Below are positions 16,087 through 25,500 of a stretch of 64,000 nt of DNA, piece after piece. The first letter of the stretch is position 1, and each line of letters starts with the position of its first letter. Under the pieces are notes generated by a model. That model searched no databases and was not told the DNA's origin. It saw only the letters and a list, made by a program, of their open reading frames with translations. This DNA is from Methylophilaceae bacterium. GTDB lineage: Bacteria > Pseudomonadota > Gammaproteobacteria > Burkholderiales > Methylophilaceae. The stretch covers positions 1 through 64,000 of the forward strand of contig JAIYBT010000003.1 of assembly GCA_027488395.1 (NCBI GenBank), in the 5' to 3' direction. The position numbers and the translations under genes are program-made.

Positions 16087-17793
16087 ATGGGTCGGCCTGA
16101 GAAGATCAGATTAGGCGAAATTCTCGTTAAGCAGAATTACATGAATGCTGCGCAACTTGAGCAAGCGTTAGACGAACAGCGTAAAACTGGTCGTCGGCTT
16201 GGGCGCGTCATTGCTGACCGTGGCTTTGCCAGTGAACGTCAAATCGCCGAAGCAGTAGCGCATCAGCTCAATATCCCATACCTCGATTTGGGCCAATATG
16301 AGCTGGATGCCAAACAAGTACAAAAATTGCCAGAGGTGCAAGCAAGGCGTTTCCGCTCTATTTTGTTAGAAGAGAAACCCAATTGTTTTGTCATCGGCAT
16401 GGTCGATCCTTCCGATGTGTATGCCTATGACGAGTTAGTGCGCTTGCTCAAGCGCGATATCGAAATCGTCGTCGTGCAAGAGAGCTTGTTGATGCAAACC
16501 ATCGACCGCTCGTACCGACTGACCGATGAAATTTCCTCGCTGGCACTTGAGTTGCAGGAAGATATCGACTCCACTAGTGTCGATTTAGCCAGCTTGATGG
16601 GCGCAGATTTAGGTATTGATGATGCGCCCGTAGTAAAGTTGTTGCAGACCATTTTTGAAGATGCAGTACAAGTTCGTGCGTCTGATATTCATATCGAGCC
16701 GCAAGAAAATAAATTATTGATTCGCTTTCGGATCGATGGCGTGATGCATTTTCAAACCCAATCTGACATTAAAATCGTCAGCGCTTTGATCATGCGTTTA
16801 AAAATCATGGCGGGTTTAGATATTTCGGAAAAACGATTACCGCAAGATGGCCGCTTTGGCTTTACCGTTAAAAATAAAGCGGTGGATATGCGGATTTCGA
16901 CCATGCCCACGCAATATGGTGAAACCGTGGTGATGCGGTTGTTGATACAAAACACGGCACACTTTCAGCTTGACCACTTGGGGATGCCACCCGCATTACT
17001 CGCGAGCTTCCGCAAAATGATTCATCGCCCCAGCGGCATGGTGTTGGTCACTGGGCCTACCGGGAGTGGTAAAACCACGACACTGTATTCTGCGTTGAGC
17101 GAACTCAATACGCCTGAAACTAAGGTGATCACCGTCGAAGATCCTGTCGAGTATCGGTTGGCGGGCATTATCCAAACACAAGTCAACGAGAAAATCGAAC
17201 TTGATTTTCCTAAATTGCTCAGGTCAATTTTGCGTCAAGACCCTGATATCGTGTTGTTGGGCGAGATGCGTGACGAAGAAACAGCGCAAACAGGCTTGCG
17301 TGCCGCAATGACGGGTCACTTGGTGCTTTCTACCTTGCATACCAACGATGCTTCAACCGCCCCGGTGCGCTTGATTGACATGGGGGTGCCCCGTTTTATG
17401 GTGGCGATGTCCTTATTAGGGGTGCTTGCACAACGGTTGGTGCGATTAATCTGCACCCATTGTATTGAAGACTATACCCCGACGGAATCACAGAGGGCGT
17501 GGCTGAATCAAGTCATGCCAGATCCCACAATCAAGACCTCTTTTAAACATGGTCGAGGTTGTCAGCATTGCAACCGCACTGGCTATTCGGGTCGCGTCGG
17601 TTTATATGAGTTTCTGGAAATGACCAATGAGTTATCGATGGCGGCCAATATGCAAGATACCAATATTTTTATTCAAAAAGCGCGGGAGCGCCTCAAAGGC
17701 AAAACCCTGCGCGATCAATCGCTGCAGTTGGCAATTCAGGGCAAATCTAGCCTAGATGAAGTCATGCTTGTTGATAATCAGTTTGAAGAGTAA
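16087..17793 (+). CDS. mshE: MSHA pilus assembly ATPase with tandem c-di-GMP-binding motif
   Basis: Cytoplasmic hexameric ATPase (568 residues) that drives pilus extension. Residues 8-31 and 37-60 are two 24-residue MshEN motifs, each starting RLG and ending in Q, separated by exactly five residues (RKTGR); this matches the known c-di-GMP-binding geometry of MshE. The ATPase part has Walker A GPTGSGKTTTLYS, Walker B PDIVLLGEMRD and a tetracysteine zinc site (CTHC, CQHC). ATG 16087 follows a GAGAG sequence and places the first motif at the N-terminus. mshG follows after 5 bases. Confidence 0.93.
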   Translation: MGRPEKIRLGEILVKQNYMNAAQLEQALDEQRKTGRRLGRVIADRGFASERQIAEAVAHQLNIPYLDLGQYELDAKQVQKLPEVQARRFRSILLEEKPNCFVIGMVDPSDVYAYDELVRLLKRDIEIVVVQESLLMQTIDRSYRLTDEISSLALELQEDIDSTSVDLASLMGADLGIDDAPVVKLLQTIFEDAVQVRASDIHIEPQENKLLIRFRIDGVMHFQTQSDIKIVSALIMRLKIMAGLDISEKRLPQDGRFGFTVKNKAVDMRISTMPTQYGETVVMRLLIQNTAHFQLDHLGMPPALLASFRKMIHRPSGMVLVTGPTGSGKTTTLYSALSELNTPETKVITVEDPVEYRLAGIIQTQVNEKIELDFPKLLRSILRQDPDIVLLGEMRDEETAQTGLRAAMTGHLVLSTLHTNDASTAPVRLIDMGVPRFMVAMSLLGVLAQRLVRLICTHCIEDYTPTESQRAWLNQVMPDPTIKTSFKHGRGCQHCNRTGYSGRVGLYEFLEMTNELSMAANMQDTNIFIQKARERLKGKTLRDQSLQLAIQGKSSLDEVMLVDNQFEE

Positions 17794-17798
17794 CGCTT

Positions 17799-19019
17799 AT
17801 GCCAATTTTTGAATATAAAGGACGCAATGAGGATGGCATGATGGTCACAGGCACGCAAGAGGCCGCTGATCTAGATGCCTTAGGTGCCGCCCTCATGGTT
17901 TCGCGCATTACCCCAATCGATATCAAGCGCAAAGATGCGGGGGCGGGTGCGATTCAAATTGATTGGTTTGAGGAAAAAATCACCAGTCTGGATGTGATGC
18001 TGTTCAGCCGTCAAATGTACACTTTGCTTAAAGCGGGCATCCCCATCATGCGGGCGTTATCGGGCATACAAAGTTCGGTAGGCAACCCAAAATTGGCCCG
18101 AGTGGTAGGCCAATTACGCATCAGTTTGGATGCTGGTCGCGAGTTATCTGTAGCCATGACCGAGCACCCCAAAGTGTTTGATACCTTTTATATCAACATG
18201 ATCAGAGTCGGCGAAACCACGGGTAATTTAGATAATATTTTTCTAAGACTGTTTCATCATATTGAATTTGAACGTTTTATGCGCGGCCAAATTAAGGCAG
18301 CCTTGCGCTATCCAACCTTTGTGATCACTGCCATGGCGATTGCGATTGTGGTGATCAATGTCATGGTGATCCCGCAGTTTGAAAAAGTGTTCGCAAGTTT
18401 GCATGCTGATTTGCCACTGATCACCAAGATGCTGATCGGATTTAGTAATTTTATGCGCAATTATTGGTTTGTATTGATTGCGATGATCGGTGCCGCGATA
18501 TGGTCGTTTAAAGCGTATGTCGGCAGTGTGGATGGGCGCAGTAATTGGGATCGGTTTAAAATGCGCATCCCGATTGCGGGCAAAATTATTTTCAAAGGCA
18601 CCATGGCGCGGTTTGCGCGGAGCTTTGCGCTCTCGACACGCAGTGGCTTACCCATTTTGTCCGCCTTGCGTTTGGTGTCACAAACGGTTGAAAACGAATA
18701 CATTTCGACCAAAATTATCTCAATGTCGGCAGGTATCGAGCGCGGTGAAACAATTTTGCGGATGGCCACGCAAACAGGGGTGTTTAATTCACTGGTGTTA
18801 CAGATGATTGCGGTGGGCGAGGAATCTGGCTCGCTTGATGATCTGATGCAAGAAATCGCCGATATGTATCAAGCTGACGTGGAATATGACGTTAAAACCT
18901 TAGGCGCACAAATTGAGCCTGTGCTGATTATCTTTCTTGGTGTGCTGGTATTGATTTTAGCATTGGGCGTGTTTTTGCCAATTTGGGATATGAGCTCCAC
19001 CATGTTAAAAGGGGGGTAA
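17799..19019 (+). CDS. mshG: MSHA inner-membrane platform protein (GspF/PilC family)
   Basis: A 406-residue platform protein that couples the MshE motor to pilin polymerisation. Two GspF domains are visible, each with an FSRQMYTLLKAGIPIMRAL-like or ARFARSFALSTRSGLPILSAL-like start, plus three membrane segments (about 172-192, 220-240, 375-395). It is of normal length. Its 3' end lies in an exact 18-bp tandem duplication (19004-19039) that repeats the last codons and stop. Confidence 0.92.
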   Translation: MPIFEYKGRNEDGMMVTGTQEAADLDALGAALMVSRITPIDIKRKDAGAGAIQIDWFEEKITSLDVMLFSRQMYTLLKAGIPIMRALSGIQSSVGNPKLARVVGQLRISLDAGRELSVAMTEHPKVFDTFYINMIRVGETTGNLDNIFLRLFHHIEFERFMRGQIKAALRYPTFVITAMAIAIVVINVMVIPQFEKVFASLHADLPLITKMLIGFSNFMRNYWFVLIAMIGAAIWSFKAYVGSVDGRSNWDRFKMRIPIAGKIIFKGTMARFARSFALSTRSGLPILSALRLVSQTVENEYISTKIISMSAGIERGETILRMATQTGVFNSLVLQMIAVGEESGSLDDLMQEIADMYQADVEYDVKTLGAQIEPVLIIFLGVLVLILALGVFLPIWDMSSTMLKGG

Positions 19020-19039
19020 TGGTTAAAAGGGGGGTAATG
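19004..19039 (+). repeat. 18-bp tandem duplication at the mshG stop
   Basis: The unit GTTAAAAGGGGGGTAATG occurs at 19004-19021 and again at 19022-19039 without change. It includes the mshG stop codon, so the protein is unaffected. It probably arose by slippage around the G6 run. Confidence 0.9.
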
Positions 19040-19200
19040 CGTCGCAAGGCTTGAATTGCCAATGGAGCAAACACAAGCCATTGGATTTGGGTAATAAGCG
19101 TTGAATAACGAGATTGAAGTGACCAGACGTGTCAGCAGTGACAGATTTTGTCCCGACAAGACTTGGTATTTTAAAAAGTTGACGTTAAATGGGGGTTAAA

Positions 19201-19229
19201 TTGACAACTGTTTAATGTTTGTATATGTT
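19201..19229 (+). promoter_or_regulatory. Possible sigma-70 promoter upstream of mshA
   Basis: TTGACA at 19201-19206 and TATGTT at 19224-19229, 17 bases apart. The -35 box is perfect and the -10 box matches 4 of 6. It lies about 36 bases before the sigma-54 site, so mshA may have two promoters. Confidence 0.45.
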
Positions 19230-19264
19230 TCTTTACATTGTTTTAGCATCAAACAAAAAAATAA

Positions 19265-19281
19265 TTGGTACGCTTTTTGCT
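19265..19281 (+). promoter_or_regulatory. Sigma-54 (RpoN) promoter of mshA
   Basis: TTGGTACG-CTTT-TTGCT has the invariant GG (19267-19268) and GC (19279-19280) exactly ten bases apart and matches the -24/-12 consensus. Transcription would begin about 12 bases downstream of the GC, giving a leader of about 65 bases before ATG 19357. Sigma-54 control is known for pilA genes of pseudomonads; an NtrC-type activator is not encoded in this window. Confidence 0.8.
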
Positions 19282-19356
19282 AATTCCAATTTAACGCAGT
19301 TCAAACCTGTCACTGTGTAAATAAAGGCAGGGAATTTTTTGATTAGGAGTCATGAA

Positions 19357-19761
19357 ATGAAACAACAATCTGGTTTTACCTTAGTTGAGTTAGTGGTAGT
19401 GATTGCAGTATTGGGCATTTTAGCAGCCACTGCGTTGCCAAGATTTGTCAACATTCAAGGCAATGCGAATAAAGCTGCTGCGCAAGGATTGGCTGCTTCG
19501 ATTACTTCTGCTGCTAACTTAGTACGCGCGGCATGGATTGCTCAAGGCTCTACAGGTACTGTTGCAATGGATGGTCAAACGATCACCGTTGGGGCGCAAG
19601 GTTGGCCGACAGTGGCAGAAATTTCGAAAACTTTGCAAGATACAGCGGGATTTGCAGAGGCAACAGCTGATACAGGTGTGTTCAGCAAATCTGGTACAAC
19701 TTGCACCGTCACGTATGCTGAAGCCTCTGGCCAAGCAACTATCGGTGGTGTTGGGTGCTAG
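19357..19761 (+). CDS. mshA: MSHA-type major pilin
   Basis: Prepilin of 134 residues: leader MKQQSG, then mature [17 protein letters not shown] with Glu5 and the long hydrophobic helix of type IV pilins. Two cysteines near the C-terminus ([19 protein letters not shown]) would close the D-loop. A good AGGAG lies at 19345-19349; ATG 19357 gives a six-residue leader suited to prepilin peptidase. The 19019-19357 gap holds its promoters. This is the only large-shaft pilin in the locus; no separate mshB is seen. The mshC gene follows after 26 bases. Confidence 0.9.
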   Translation: MKQQSGFTLVELVVVIAVLGILAATALPRFVNIQGNANKAAAQGLAASITSAANLVRAAWIAQGSTGTVAMDGQTITVGAQGWPTVAEISKTLQDTAGFAEATADTGVFSKSGTTCTVTYAEASGQATIGGVGC

Positions 19762-19787
19762 TGTAGTAACCTTTTTGAGACCAACTC

Positions 19788-20240
19788 ATGCAGTCAAAAG
19801 GGTTTACGCTGATTGAGTTGGTTACAGTCATTGGTTTGATGGGAATTTTAGCTGCCGTTGCTAGCCCAAGATTTGCAAATAGTAATATCTTTGCTACGCG
19901 CGGCCAAGCAAGCGTTCTGACCTCAAGTTTGCGTTATGCGCAAAAAACAGCACTTGCCCAGCGTCGTCGGGTTTATGTGGTTTACCACGCACCCGCACCA
20001 ACCAGTGTCGATTTATGTTTTAGTGTAGATTGCAGTTCGAAAGTGATTGACCCCGTGACGGGTAATCCCTATTCCGTGGGGTTTACAGATGACGTATCAG
20101 TCAGTGGGTCAACACTTGGTTTTGATGCGTTGGGTAGGCCAGTGCCCAATGTTGACACGCGTTTTTCAGTCACCAACGCCAAAAACAACGCGCAATCTGT
20201 TGTGATTTTGGTCGAAGCTGAATCAGGGTATATCCACTAA
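19788..20240 (+). CDS. mshC: Minor pilin MshC, first cassette
   Basis: A 150-residue GspH/FimT-type minor pilin with leader MQSKG and mature FTLIELVTVIGLMGILAAVA. It contains the LRYAQKTALAQRRRVYV stretch typical of FimT/MshC proteins and two cysteines 5 residues apart in the middle (CFSVDC). It probably sits in the pilus-tip initiation complex with MshD, MshO and MshP. The paralogue at 26874-27338 shares the RYAQKTA-AQ core and the closing V-VEA-(S/T)GY-H. Confidence 0.88.
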   Translation: MQSKGFTLIELVTVIGLMGILAAVASPRFANSNIFATRGQASVLTSSLRYAQKTALAQRRRVYVVYHAPAPTSVDLCFSVDCSSKVIDPVTGNPYSVGFTDDVSVSGSTLGFDALGRPVPNVDTRFSVTNAKNNAQSVVILVEAESGYIH

Positions 20241-20273
20241 TCATTCATTTTGTTGTCAGTTAGCGTGTAACCC

Positions 20274-20921
20274 ATGGGCAACCGCATTATAAAAACTTCT
20301 CATCACTGCCTTGTTACTGTTTCAAGTCATCCATTCCATCGCCATTCAGTGACTAAGCATGGCGGTTTTTCATTGGTAGAACTGGTGGTGTTTATCACCA
20401 TCATTTCAATCACCATTGCGGGCGTGATTGGCGCGCTCAATTATCTCAATGGCCATAGCGCAGATCCGTTGGCGCGAAAACAAGCGTTGACCATTGCTGA
20501 ATCCATGTTGCAAGAGGCCATACAAATGCCTTATACCTATTGTGACCCCGATGATGTGAAAGCCGAGACGGCAACCAGTGAAGCAGATTGTGTGGTGGCA
20601 CAAAACAGTGCTACTGGCCCAATGCCATCCACCGAAAGTCGTTACAGCGCAACCAATCCGCTAGACAATGTGGCTGATTACGCAGGGTTACAAATGCCAG
20701 ATGCGAATTGTGCGGGTATTTGTCGGGTAGGCGATGCAACCCCTGTTTCAAATTTAACAGGCTATCAAGTTGCAATCGCGATGGCGTTTGTCGGCGGTAG
20801 TGGTGAATTTGCTGGGATACCGACCAACGATGTGTTGCAAGTACGCGTCACTGTGGTTGGGCCCACCAATGCGCGTGTGGTGCTCACAGGCTATAGGCTG
20901 CGCTATGCGCCACGCATTTAA
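20274..20921 (+). CDS. mshD: Minor pilin MshD, first cassette
   Basis: Minor pilin of up to 215 residues with processing site HGG|FSLVELVVF. From ATG 20274 the leader would be an unusual 31 residues; a GTG at 20349 would give a six-residue leader (VTKHGG), and neither has a good ribosome-binding site, so the start is open. Four cysteines occur as YCDPDD..DC and NCAGIC. It is strikingly close to the paralogue at 27322-27936 (shared DNVADY, MPDANCAGIC, RVVL-GYR-RYAPR). Its end overlaps mshO by 17 bases. Confidence 0.85.
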   Translation: MGNRIIKTSHHCLVTVSSHPFHRHSVTKHGGFSLVELVVFITIISITIAGVIGALNYLNGHSADPLARKQALTIAESMLQEAIQMPYTYCDPDDVKAETATSEADCVVAQNSATGPMPSTESRYSATNPLDNVADYAGLQMPDANCAGICRVGDATPVSNLTGYQVAIAMAFVGGSGEFAGIPTNDVLQVRVTVVGPTNARVVLTGYRLRYAPRI

Positions 20922-21732
20922 GCTCAATCGGCAGTCCCGATTAGGTTTTACGCTGGTTGAGCTGGTGGTGGTGATTGCCATTCTTGGTATCTTGGGTTCG
21001 ATGACCTCGATTTTTGTCACCCGTGCCATGCAAGGCTACGCCAACTCTGAAACCTATCTCCGATTAGTCGATATGTCTGATAATGCATTGCGGCGAATGA
21101 AACGTGATATTCGCAATGCGGTGCCCAATAGTGTGCGGATTTCGGCGGATGGTCAGGTCCTAGAATTTTTACCGATTACCTTTGGTGGGCGGTATCGCAG
21201 TGGTCCAACTGCGAGCGGTACCGGCAACCCACTCGATTTTAGTCTTAATAACGACAGCTTTGATGTGCTGGGACCCGCGATCGCAAATGTCAATGCTGGC
21301 GATGGTTTGGTCATTTACAACTTAGGGATTCAAGGTGCCAATGTGTATGAGGGCGATAGTTATCGCGTGCTCTCGACGCCGCCTGGTCAAAATCTCGCTG
21401 AATTGAGTTTCACTGGCGCGCCTTTTCCGTTCAGTTCGCCGAGTAAGCGCTTTTATGTGGTGGCGACGGCTGCGTTGTTTGTTTGCGATACTGCGAGTCG
21501 TCGATTACTCATGTATACCGATTATCCTGTAGTGGCGGGCTTACCATCTGGCGTTTCAGCATTAAATGGTTACACACCACATGTGATCGCCGAGGATGTG
21601 GCTGCTTGTCGGTTCAGCCTCGACAATGGCGTGATGGAGCATAGTGGTGTGTTGAGTTTAGTGTTACAACTGCGGCGTGATGCCGCCTCAGTACGTATTT
21701 TTCATATGATAGATTTGGTCAACTCGTCATGA
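20905..21732 (+). CDS. mshO: Minor pilin MshO, first cassette
   Basis: A 275-residue GspJ-like minor pilin with leader MRHAFKLNRQSRLG and mature [20 protein letters not shown] 20905 lies within the end of mshD, as in the second cassette, which supports this start over far-upstream ones. The RRMKRDIRNAVPNSVRI stretch matches the GspJ/MshO family. It probably forms part of the tip complex with MshP. Confidence 0.9.
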   Translation: MRHAFKLNRQSRLGFTLVELVVVIAILGILGSMTSIFVTRAMQGYANSETYLRLVDMSDNALRRMKRDIRNAVPNSVRISADGQVLEFLPITFGGRYRSGPTASGTGNPLDFSLNNDSFDVLGPAIANVNAGDGLVIYNLGIQGANVYEGDSYRVLSTPPGQNLAELSFTGAPFPFSSPSKRFYVVATAALFVCDTASRRLLMYTDYPVVAGLPSGVSALNGYTPHVIAEDVAACRFSLDNGVMEHSGVLSLVLQLRRDAASVRIFHMIDLVNSS

Positions 21733-22166
21733 ATGCCCGCACGCAAACAGGGATTTCCTTACCGCTAGCCATTTTTGTCATGGTGGTGTTATCCGCCATG
21801 GTTGGCTATTTGTTGCGCATATCGATCCTGGCCAACTTCGCTGAAACGCAAGATGTCATGTCAACGCGCGCCTATTTTTCTGCACGTGCCGGGGTCGAGT
21901 GGTCGGCCTATCAAGTGATACGGCCGGGCAGCAGTGTGCTGCAAAACTGTCCACCTAATCAAACAAAAGTGTTTGATGGTTTTAATGTGGCATTGACCTG
22001 CCAGCGCAGAGATTACAGTGAAAATTCAGGCACTGAAAATCTTGCGATTTATCAAATTGTCGCCACTGCCTCTCGCGGCAGCCCTGGCGAGCAAGCCTAC
22101 GTTGAGCGACAGCTGGAGGTGTCTATTAGCCGCTGCATCAATGAAGATAATCTGGAGTGTAACTAA
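21729..22166 (+). CDS. mshP: Tip protein MshP, first cassette
   Basis: A 145-residue pilin-like protein with a short leader and a start at QTG|ISLPLAIFVMVVLSAM. It lacks Glu at position 5, as expected for GspK/PilX-type proteins that cap the tip. Four cysteines occur in the periplasmic part. The ATG overlaps the mshO stop by four bases, implying translational coupling. The second-cassette copy is at 28759-29229. Confidence 0.88.
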   Translation: MNARTQTGISLPLAIFVMVVLSAMVGYLLRISILANFAETQDVMSTRAYFSARAGVEWSAYQVIRPGSSVLQNCPPNQTKVFDGFNVALTCQRRDYSENSGTENLAIYQIVATASRGSPGEQAYVERQLEVSISRCINEDNLECN

Positions 22167-22580
22167 TCAAGCATGGTCCGATGAAGCCTAGTCCAAACTA
22201 GCGCTGATATAACCCAACGCACCCTTTTACTGGTAAACCGATACTGTTTTAAACACATCAAGTTGCATCAATCGCGTCGGCGAGAGATCAATCAAAGTCT
22301 GTGATACGAACCCTGAAACGTGTAGGTTTGTGCAAAACCACCGCAATGTTGTGAGGTTGCTTTATTGATGTGTCCCCGACCATAGTTAACCCAATCGGTT
22401 TAAATAATCAGTATTTCCCACGATATTTTTCATTTCACTTTGATTGTCAAAAAAGTACAATCGTTAATATTGGTTAAATTTGATGTATTAATTTTGAGGC
22501 TATTCAATTCTTGTCTGCGCGTAAGTGTTAGTGTTGTCAGCGCGCAATTAGGTAAAAGAGGGTCAAAAGGTGATTGCTTC
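22167..22580. other. Non-coding gap between mshP and mshQ (first cassette)
   Basis: 414 bases without a convincing gene. Long in-frame extensions of mshQ to 22440 start at a TTG and look non-coding. I see no clear terminator or strong promoter, but the AT-rich stretch 22400-22500 could hold a promoter for mshQ. Confidence 0.5.
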
Positions 22581-25500
22581 ATGCGGTTTGATTTCGGCAA
22601 GCAGTGTTTTAACACTGTCTTTCAATTAGGAGGGCTACTGCTATTGCTCGTTTTGAGCAATGGCATTTTTGCGGCTACACCGCGCTATATGCCTGTGCCA
22701 TTGCCAGACCACTTATTGAATAATGACATTCGTACTTGGCCTGGTGGCGCGACGTTTAATCCCTTGTTTTCGGGGCGTCGCTTGTTGCCATATCACTATG
22801 ACGCAACGGATGGTGCGCGCGTCACCAATCAAGTCCCCTTTGAATTACGTGCAAGCAGTGTGGGCAACACCGTGATCTGGGCAACGAGTAACAGTTATGC
22901 CAATACTGCATCGACCAATACTGCTTTTAATCAAAGCTTTTCAATCAATACCAATAACGCGTTGAATGTACGCGCGGTGTATGCCTTAATCAATAATGCC
23001 TTTGGAGGCACAGCCGTTTCAGGCAGTGTGACTGTTTACAATGCGGCGGGCAATACACAGATATTCACGTTGCAACCGTCCGTCAATGTCCGCGGCTATC
23101 GTCAATCGATTGCCATGAGTCAACAATTTAAAGGGGTGTCTGCCAATGCGTTTGGCAGTGCTTCAGTGGGTAGCACCGCCACCAGTAACGATGGTGCAAG
23201 CCATTTAGATATGCAACGGTTTGAGCTACCAGCGGATTTTGCTCAATCCCCCATCACCAGCATCGTATTTACCTCGTCTGGTCGCGGTGGTCCTGCAGAA
23301 CGACTCCCTTTTTTAGCAGGGATCACCTTTGAACTCAGCGAGCTTCCGCCTAAGCGCATCGCTAAATATTCCATGGAAGAGCTTGCGCCATGGAGCGGCG
23401 TCAGCGGCGAGTTGAAAGATACTAAAGTGGCAGGCCCTCCTAATGATGGTCGCGCGATTGGTAACCCCTACCCAATACAAAGTTTGTTAAATCCAGCGCG
23501 TGCGGGCAGTAGCAATGGCACCTGTCAATATGCAGAACTGTCAGGTCCGCTCAGTCATGGCGGCGCCTTTGACGTCAATCATTTGCCGATTGATACCGAA
23601 ACTGCTGCAACCAATAGCGTGAGTTTTTGGATGTATTGGAATGGTACTGAGGGCGCGGTGCCGATTGGATTTAGCGAATACAAACTTATTTTTAAAAACG
23701 GCTTATTTGGGTTTGATGTTGGTGATGGTCGCATGTTTGCCCGCAGTTCAACCGGGCTCGCAAATGCTTGGCGACATGTGGCAGCCGTGTTTACCAATAC
23801 CGATATGACTGCCAATGCGCTATATATCGATGGCGTAAAACAAACGTTAAGTGTGTCTGGCACGCAACAACCCATATCATTTTTTAATCCTGATACAATT
23901 TCAACCACGGTCACACCACCTGCCACTTGGCGTACAGGCCCACCGCCTGAAGGCTGGTTTACAGATAATCCGAGTGGCACTGTCGAAATTAACCCACCTT
24001 CGATCTATGGAGTGACTGGCACCTCCTCGAGCAACGTCATTGAAATCGAAGGGGCGCCTGGCGATTACAATGTATACACCATACTGAGGCCAGATCCAGG
24101 GGAAGAATTAAGCTTGAGTGTTGATTACGCGGCTAGATCGGGCTACACGACGGGCACTGAATCAGCGATTGATGTTTTGCTGAATCAAGTAGTGATCAGC
24201 CGATTAAACGATCAAGCCAATAACTCCACTGTGATACAAAATCGAACCATTCCACTTGGCAGGGTCGATGGCACCCCCATGCGCTTAGAGTTTCGGTCTG
24301 TGAATCGTGACAGTCTTGGCGGGGTACTGACAAATATTCAAGTATTTAGAAACCGTACCGTTGCTACCAGCGATATGACCATTGGCGGCGTGGCGAACCG
24401 CGCGACCAATCGCTTTATAGGCAGCATTGATGAAGTGAATGTCTATTCGGGCACGATCAGTCCAAGCATGGTGCAAGCCGATCTGGCAAGCACCCAGCAG
24501 TGTTTGTCATTGCATCATGTCAGGCTGGAGCACGCGGGCAGTAGCCTCACCTGCGCACCTGCCACGATTGATGTGCGTGGATGTAAAAATGCAGATTTAA
24601 ACGGGCAGTGTATCCCGAGTATTGTCGGCTTTGCCGGCACCGTGATTGCACAACGCAATGGCGTACAGATCGCCAGCACGCAGTTTGCCGTGCCAGCAGG
24701 CAGCAATTTCACGCGGGTTGAGCTCAATGTGCCGACAGAGCAAATCACTGAGTTAAACGTGATCAACTACAGTATCCCGCCGTTTGGTAATCCGCAAACG
24801 ACGTGTTGGGATACTTCGACCGCGACCAATAGCTGTCGCTTAAGCTTTCAAGATGCTGGCTTTATCGTGGCCAGTGTTGCGGATGGCCCCGCCACCAACA
24901 TTGCGCCTCAAGTCGCGGGGACCACTTCTGCACAATATCACTTGCGTGCGGTGCAAAAAAATACCGCAACCAAGGCCTGTGAGGCCGCGCTGACTGGCGC
25001 CCAAACGGTCGATATGGGGTATGTATGTAACAACCCAACTACCTGTGCCAGCGCAGGCGTGATGACATTGACTGGGCGTAGTGCTGTCAATATTGCGGCC
25101 AATCCCCAAGCCGCTGGTGCGGTCAATCTCACAGCAGTGCCCATGCAGTTTGATGCCAACGGTAACGCACCGTTTCAATGGCGCTTTCACGATGTTGGGC
25201 AAACGACGTTATACATGCGCAAACAATTGAATACGGGTGCCACCATTGCAGGGTCGACTAACCCGTTTGTGACGAAACCTGCCAGCCTGAATGTATCCAG
25301 CGTGACAACCAGCGCAAATGGGGTGAATCCAGCAGCCTCGGATGCCAGCGGCGCGCGCTTTGTGAAAGCAGGGGAAGCATTCAAAGCCACCGTGGTGGCA
25401 CGCGATGCCAGCGGTAATCCTACCCCTAATTTTGGTAAAGAACTATCGCCTGAAGTGGTGGCGTTAAGCCCGGTATTGGTGACGCCAACGGGAGGGGTGA

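Noticed and set aside
21729-22166. MshP lacking Glu5 as a defective pilin
   Set aside because: Both copies lack Glu5, and GspK/PilX-type tip proteins normally do, so this is expected rather than damage.
24840-25202. Antisense open frames within mshQ, polA and other long genes
   Set aside because: They are opposite-strand shadows of well-supported genes with no domains, start signals or independent codon bias.
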